From Sulfurovum sp. (lineage in GTDB: Bacteria; Campylobacterota; Campylobacteria; Campylobacterales; Sulfurovaceae): a DNA stretch of 9,034 nt. The stretch spans positions 1 to 9,034 of the forward strand of contig DAOVZV010000024.1 of the NCBI GenBank assembly GCA_030634925.1, read 5' to 3'. Each line of letters opens with the position of its first letter. Position 1 is the first letter of the stretch. Below, piece by piece: positions 5,830 to 9,034 of this stretch. A program made the position numbers and the translations under genes. The notes under the pieces are model-generated. The model did not search any database, had not been told where the DNA came from, and saw only the letters and a list, made by a program, of their open reading frames with translations.

Positions 5830-6465
5830 ATGACTATACTATTTGATTTAGATGGCACACTAATAGACTCCACAGAAGCTATATTGGAGAGTTTTGGTAA
5901 AGCTTTTGAGGCTTTTGATATGCCTACACCAGAAGATGAGCTTATCAAAGCAGAGATAGGACATCCTCTTGATGTGATGTTTGCTAGATTGGGAATAGAT
6001 GAACGCGAGACTGATAAATATGTTTTGGCATACAAAAAGCACTACCAAAAGATAAGCTGTGCCAAAACAGTGTTACTTCCTGACGCACGAGAGGCTGTAG
6101 AGTTGGCTAGTAAATATGCTGTTTTGGGTGTTGTGACCACCAAAACTGGTAAATACTCCATAGAACTACTAGAGTATATGGGAATAATGGACTATTTTGA
6201 TGTACTTGTGGGTAGAGAAGATGTAGAATTTCCAAAACCTCACCCAGAACCTATATTAAAAGCTATATCAAAGTTACAAATTGATACAAATGATGTATGG
6301 ATGATTGGTGATACTTGTATGGACATACTATCAGCAAAATCTGCCAATATCCAAAGTATCGCTGTGACTAGTGGTTATGCATCAGAAGAGTCACTTAAAT
6401 CGTGTACAGATAGTGACAAAATTGTAGATAATGCACTCAAAGCTGTGCAGTTTATTACCCTATAG
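5830..6465 (+). CDS. HAD-superfamily phosphatase, phosphoglycolate phosphatase-like
   Basis: The 211-residue cytoplasmic enzyme has the four HAD motifs in order. Motif I is FDLDGTL (5-11; nucleophile Asp6, acid/base Asp8), motif II VVTTKTG (101-107; Thr103 or Thr104), motif III lysine KPHP (Lys136), and motif IV IGDTCMDI (159-166; Asp161, Asp165 for Mg2+). A helical C1 cap lies between motif I and II (about 14-85), as in the Gph/PgmB/PpaX group. The likely reaction is hydrolysis of a small phosphate ester, possibly 2-phosphoglycolate, but the substrate cannot be read from motifs. It is coupled to the BT1 transporter, which suggests a shared transcript, not necessarily a shared pathway. No clear terminator was seen after it. 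The family is sure; the phosphoglycolate assignment is moderate. Confidence 0.88.
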   Translation: MTILFDLDGTLIDSTEAILESFGKAFEAFDMPTPEDELIKAEIGHPLDVMFARLGIDERETDKYVLAYKKHYQKISCAKTVLLPDAREAVELASKYAVLGVVTTKTGKYSIELLEYMGIMDYFDVLVGREDVEFPKPHPEPILKAISKLQIDTNDVWMIGDTCMDILSAKSANIQSIAVTSGYASEESLKSCTDSDKIVDNALKAVQFITL

Positions 6466-6565
6466 GTAGTAGATGGACAAAAAAAGTCTCATTTCAAGCA
6501 CATTTTAAGAGTCACATCATTACAATAAATTACAAGATATTGAAAAAATATATATAGGAGAAATT
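6466..6565 (+). promoter_or_regulatory. Intergenic leader with candidate por operon promoter
   Basis: These 100 bases separate the phosphatase from porC. TACAAT at 6521-6526 is a fair -10 candidate, about 40 bases before the porC ATG; no convincing -35 is present, which is common in Campylobacterota. AGGAGA (6556-6561) is a strong ribosome site 4 bases from the ATG. No real terminator hairpin follows the phosphatase gene, so read-through into por is possible. Confidence 0.4.
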
Positions 6566-7129
6566 ATGGTAGAAATAAGATGGCATTCTCGTGCTGGTCA
6601 AGGTGCTGTAAGTGGTGCAAAAGGCTTGGGTGATGTTGTTGCCACAACAGGAAAAGAGGTACAAGCGTTTGCCCTTTATGGTTCTGCAAAAAGAGGCGCA
6701 GCACTAAGAGCATACAATAGAATTGATGATGAAGTTATCTTCAATCATGCTAAATTTATGTACCCTGACTTTGTATTGGTAATCGACCCTGCATTGGCAC
6801 TATCTGATAATATTACAGTCAATGATAAACCAGAGACTAAATATATCATTACTACTCATCTTACTAAAGAAGAGCTTATTGCTTCTATCCCTGATTTACA
6901 CGATAAAGCAGATAGAGTTTTCGTTGTTGATTGTATTCAGATTTCATTAGATACAATTAAAAGGTCTATGCCAAATGCACCTATGCTTGGTGCTTTTGTA
7001 AAAATTTCAGGTATGTTTGAATTGGATTATTTCTTAGAAAATATGAAAAGAGTACTTCAGAAATTCCCACAAAAAATCATAGATGCAAATATGGATGCGA
7101 TTACTAGAGCGTATAACGAAGTAAACTAA
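6566..7129 (+). CDS. porC: Pyruvate:ferredoxin/flavodoxin oxidoreductase, gamma subunit
   Basis: This 187-residue protein has about the length of H. pylori PorC. The N-terminus IRWHSRAGQGAVSGAKGLGD (4-23) is the family signature, followed by a KEVQAFALYGSAKRGAAL patch (30-47). The rest (PDFVLVIDPALAL, 67-79) fits the 2-oxoacid:acceptor oxidoreductase gamma/III domain. With PorD, PorA and PorB it forms the four-subunit enzyme that interconverts pyruvate + CoA and acetyl-CoA + CO2 with a reduced low-potential carrier. The gamma subunit forms part of the CoA side of the complex. Strong SD, first gene of the por operon, 14 bases before porD. Few ATA codons (mainly ATT/ATC for Ile) suggest high expression. 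Pyruvate specificity rests on the gene order and similarity to known epsilonproteobacterial sequences. Confidence 0.93.
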   Translation: MVEIRWHSRAGQGAVSGAKGLGDVVATTGKEVQAFALYGSAKRGAALRAYNRIDDEVIFNHAKFMYPDFVLVIDPALALSDNITVNDKPETKYIITTHLTKEELIASIPDLHDKADRVFVVDCIQISLDTIKRSMPNAPMLGAFVKISGMFELDYFLENMKRVLQKFPQKIIDANMDAITRAYNEVN

Positions 7130-7143
7130 GTAGAGGGATAAAA

Positions 7144-7599
7144 ATGCAAGATTTAAAACTAAAAGCAAATGACAATAGAGGTATGAGCCAACTTGAAGCT
7201 GGTTTTGATTTACTAGGATGGGATGAGGTAACACAAGGTAGTGTTCTTCCTTCATTTGATGGAGATGCCTCTGATATTGTAAACAAAAAAGCCGAAGAGA
7301 GAACATACTCTGGTTTCAACTCATATACTGCTACTGTAGCATCATGGAGAGTAAATAAACCTGTATTTAATATAGATGTATGTATTGATTGTCAAAACTG
7401 CTGGGTATGGTGTCCTGATTCATCTATTCTTTCAAGAGATAAGCAGATGCTAGGAATTGACTATGACCACTGTAAAGGGTGTGAAGTTTGTGTGGAAGTA
7501 TGTCCTACAAATCCAAAATCACTTTTGATGTTCAACGAACATACAGACCTTGAAGTTGCTCTATCTGAGTGGCCTGAGAAAAAGAAAAAAGAAAAGTAA
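7144..7599 (+). CDS. porD: Pyruvate:ferredoxin/flavodoxin oxidoreductase, delta subunit (2 x 4Fe-4S)
   Basis: This is a 151-residue ferredoxin-type subunit. Two cluster motifs are complete: CIDCQNCWVWCPD with C80, C83, C86, C90, and CKGCEVCVEVCPTNP with C110, C113, C116, C120. They carry electrons from the thiamine site to the external ferredoxin or flavodoxin. A non-cluster N-terminal extension of about 75 residues contains FDLLGWDEVTQGSVL (21-35); such an extension is usual in this gene order. The C-terminus is a lysine-rich tail (EKKKKEK). AGAGGG precedes the ATG. The stop overlaps the ribosome site of porA (TAAGGAG), indicating coupled translation. Confidence 0.94.
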   Translation: MQDLKLKANDNRGMSQLEAGFDLLGWDEVTQGSVLPSFDGDASDIVNKKAEERTYSGFNSYTATVASWRVNKPVFNIDVCIDCQNCWVWCPDSSILSRDKQMLGIDYDHCKGCEVCVEVCPTNPKSLLMFNEHTDLEVALSEWPEKKKKEK

Positions 7600-7608
7600 G
7601 GAGCTATT

Positions 7609-8844
7609 ATGGCAGAAAAATTTGATTTAAATGATAGAGAAGTTTGGGACGGAAATTACGCAGCTTCTCAAGCATTAAGACAAGCACAGGTAGATGTTGT
7701 TGTAGCATATCCTATTACACCATCGACACCAATTGTTGAAAATTATGGTGCTTATGTAGCCAATGGTTATATAGACGGTGAGTTTGTAATGGTTGAGTCT
7801 GAACATGCAGCAATGTCTGGATGTATCGGTGCTTCGGCTGCTGGTGGTAGAGTATCAACAGCTACTTCTTCACAAGGTTTTGCACTTATGGCAGAGGTGC
7901 TTTATCAAGCATCTGGTATGAGATTACCAATCGTTCTAAATGTAGTAAACCGTGCATTGGCATCTCCACTAAATGTTCGTGGTGACCACTCAGATATGTA
8001 CCTAGGGCGTGATGCTGGTTGGATACAAATGGGTGCATTTAACGCACAAGAAGCGTATGACCTTGCATTGTGTGCATTTAAAGTAGCAGAAAATCATAGC
8101 GTAAGATTACCAGTAATGGTACATCAAGATGGTTTTATCACTTCACATACAGCACAAAATGTATATCCATTGATGGACGATGTAGCTTATGATTTCATAG
8201 GTGATATTGTACCAGTTGATGATATGCTAGACTTCTCAAGACCTGTAACTTATGGTGCTCAAACAGAAGAAGATTGGCATTTTGAACACAAAGCTAGACA
8301 ACACAAAGCTATTATGGATTCAACAGGTGTGATTGATAATGCATTTGAAGAGTTTGAGAAGCTTACTGGTAGAAAATACAACAGAGTTGAGTCTTATAAT
8401 ATGGAAGATGCTGATGTAGCTATTATAGCTCTTGGTACTACTGTAGAGACGGCAGTTGTAGCAGCCAAAAGACTTAGAGAGTCTGAGGGTGTAAAAGCTG
8501 GTGTAGTTGCTATTAGATGTTTCAGACCATTCCCTTATGAAGAAGTAAGAGAAGCGTTGAAAAATGTTAAATCTATAGCTGTTACAGACCGTTCATCTCC
8601 TGGTGGAGCAATGGGTGCATTCTTCAATGAAGTATCTGCTGCTATGTACACGAGTGAAAGCAGACCACTTGTAACAAACTTCATATATGGTCTAGGTGGT
8701 AGAGATTTCTCTATTGATGAGGCTATCAGAATATTTAAAGAGCAACAAGCACATGCTGATGCTGGACATATTACAACAGAAATCCAACAGTTCTCTGGTC
8801 TTAGAGGACCACACCTTGGATTTTTCAAAACGGCAAGGAGTTAA
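7609..8844 (+). CDS. porA: Pyruvate:ferredoxin/flavodoxin oxidoreductase, alpha subunit
   Basis: The 411-residue subunit is close in length to H. pylori PorA. It holds the thiamine pyrophosphate pyrimidine-side domain (about 15-240) and the second transketolase-like domain II (about 265-385). Key motifs are YPITPST (34-40), VESEHAAMSG (62-71; Glu65 in the place of the glutamate that activates the cofactor) and LNVRGDHSD (121-129; Arg124 where the family has its pyruvate-binding arginine). GLGGRDFS (363-370) lies near the C-terminus. SD AAGGAG overlaps the porD stop, and its own end carries AAGGAG for porB. Together with porB it makes the catalytic core. The role in the carboxylating direction is inferred from likely autotrophy. 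No frameshift is seen. Confidence 0.95.
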   Translation: MAEKFDLNDREVWDGNYAASQALRQAQVDVVVAYPITPSTPIVENYGAYVANGYIDGEFVMVESEHAAMSGCIGASAAGGRVSTATSSQGFALMAEVLYQASGMRLPIVLNVVNRALASPLNVRGDHSDMYLGRDAGWIQMGAFNAQEAYDLALCAFKVAENHSVRLPVMVHQDGFITSHTAQNVYPLMDDVAYDFIGDIVPVDDMLDFSRPVTYGAQTEEDWHFEHKARQHKAIMDSTGVIDNAFEEFEKLTGRKYNRVESYNMEDADVAIIALGTTVETAVVAAKRLRESEGVKAGVVAIRCFRPFPYEEVREALKNVKSIAVTDRSSPGGAMGAFFNEVSAAMYTSESRPLVTNFIYGLGGRDFSIDEAIRIFKEQQAHADAGHITTEIQQFSGLRGPHLGFFKTARS

Positions 8845-8847
8845 GAG

Positions 8848-9034
8848 ATGGCAATTACTTCAATTAAAAACTTAAAAGAGTTTTCAACAAACAACGATAG
8901 ATTTGAGGGTGCACACACTCTCTGTCCTTGTTGTGCTCACTCTATGATTGTTAGAGAGCTTACGCACTGTTTCCACGTTGTTCTGAAAATCCAGGGCGGC
9001 ATTTGTGCCTTCTATGATACCACTGCAGTAGATC
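8848..9034 (+). CDS. porB: Pyruvate:ferredoxin/flavodoxin oxidoreductase, beta subunit (3' end outside window)
   Basis: The ATG at 8848 follows AAGGAG at 8835-8840, and 62 codons are visible. The N-terminus fits PorB well: IKNLKEFSTNNDRFEGAH (6-23) then CPCCAHSMIVREL (26-38). The family has CPGC(A/G)H there, with the two cysteines as Fe-S ligands; here the glycine reads Cys28. After residue 40 the expected GNATGCLEVC-type stretch, with the next cysteine and thiamine contacts, is not recognisable. The bases turn GC-richer (CAGGGCGGC near 8990), unlike the rest of the operon, though the last residues YDTTAVD resemble the following YPYT region. Poor sequence at a contig or clone end is the simplest explanation; a true pseudogene is the alternative. 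Identity is secure from the first 40 residues and the context. Confidence 0.82.
   Translation, partial: MAITSIKNLKEFSTNNDRFEGAHTLCPCCAHSMIVRELTHCFHVVLKIQGGICAFYDTTAVD

Noticed and set aside
6470..6500. Possible terminator after the phosphatase gene
   Set aside because: Only a 3-base stem (GAC/GTC around a run of A) is present, far too weak.
7034..7319. Minus-strand frames across the porC-porD junction
   Set aside because: They cover two well-supported por genes and have no ribosome site or motif.
1..9034. CRISPR array, tRNA, rRNA or insertion sequence
   Set aside because: No regularly spaced repeats, cloverleaf, rRNA-like stretch, transposase or terminal inverted repeats were found.

Overview
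The window is AT-rich and looks like the chromosome of a sulfur-oxidising, probably autotrophic member of the Campylobacterota (Sulfurimonas, Sulfurovum or a relative). The main evidence is the four-gene pyruvate:acceptor oxidoreductase order porC-porD-porA-porB, the arrangement I know from Helicobacter pylori and related bacteria, together with a sulfide:quinone-reductase-type flavoprotein. The genus is an inference. No RNA gene, insertion sequence or CRISPR array was found.

Layout. Positions 1-2418 hold a tight minus-strand operon. In transcription order it encodes a membrane protein with a degenerate peptide-deformylase domain, a small secreted protein, a Crp/Fnr-type regulator without cysteines, and the N-terminal part of a membrane sensor resembling the PilJ/NarX periplasmic domain, which runs off the left edge. 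Gaps are 18, 7 and 0 bases. Positions 2521-4222, also minus, carry an SQR-like flavoprotein followed by a 55-residue small protein of unknown function. A strong hairpin lies between these two genes and another lies after the small gene.

A 132-base AT-rich divergent region (4223-4354) with a perfect 19-base palindrome separates sqr from plus-strand genes. First comes a BT1-type (folate/biopterin transporter) MFS protein starting at TTG, then a HAD phosphatase resembling phosphoglycolate phosphatase, 2 bases downstream. After a 100-base gap the por operon runs to the right edge: gamma, delta (two 4Fe-4S motifs), alpha and the first 62 codons of beta.

Function. POR interconverts pyruvate and acetyl-CoA with a low-potential carrier; in autotrophic Campylobacterota it works in the carboxylating direction beside the reductive TCA cycle. 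The SQR-like enzyme would feed electrons from sulfide into the quinone pool. The left operon looks like a sensing and regulatory unit whose signal is unknown. Its most unusual member is the deformylase homologue, which has lost all three metal ligands and gained a membrane tail.

Limits. The last 80 or so bases, inside porB, fit the family badly (an altered CPxC motif and loss of the usual glycine/cysteine-rich stretch). They may be poor sequence at a clone or contig end. Promoter calls are weak, and family assignments come from motifs recognised by eye.
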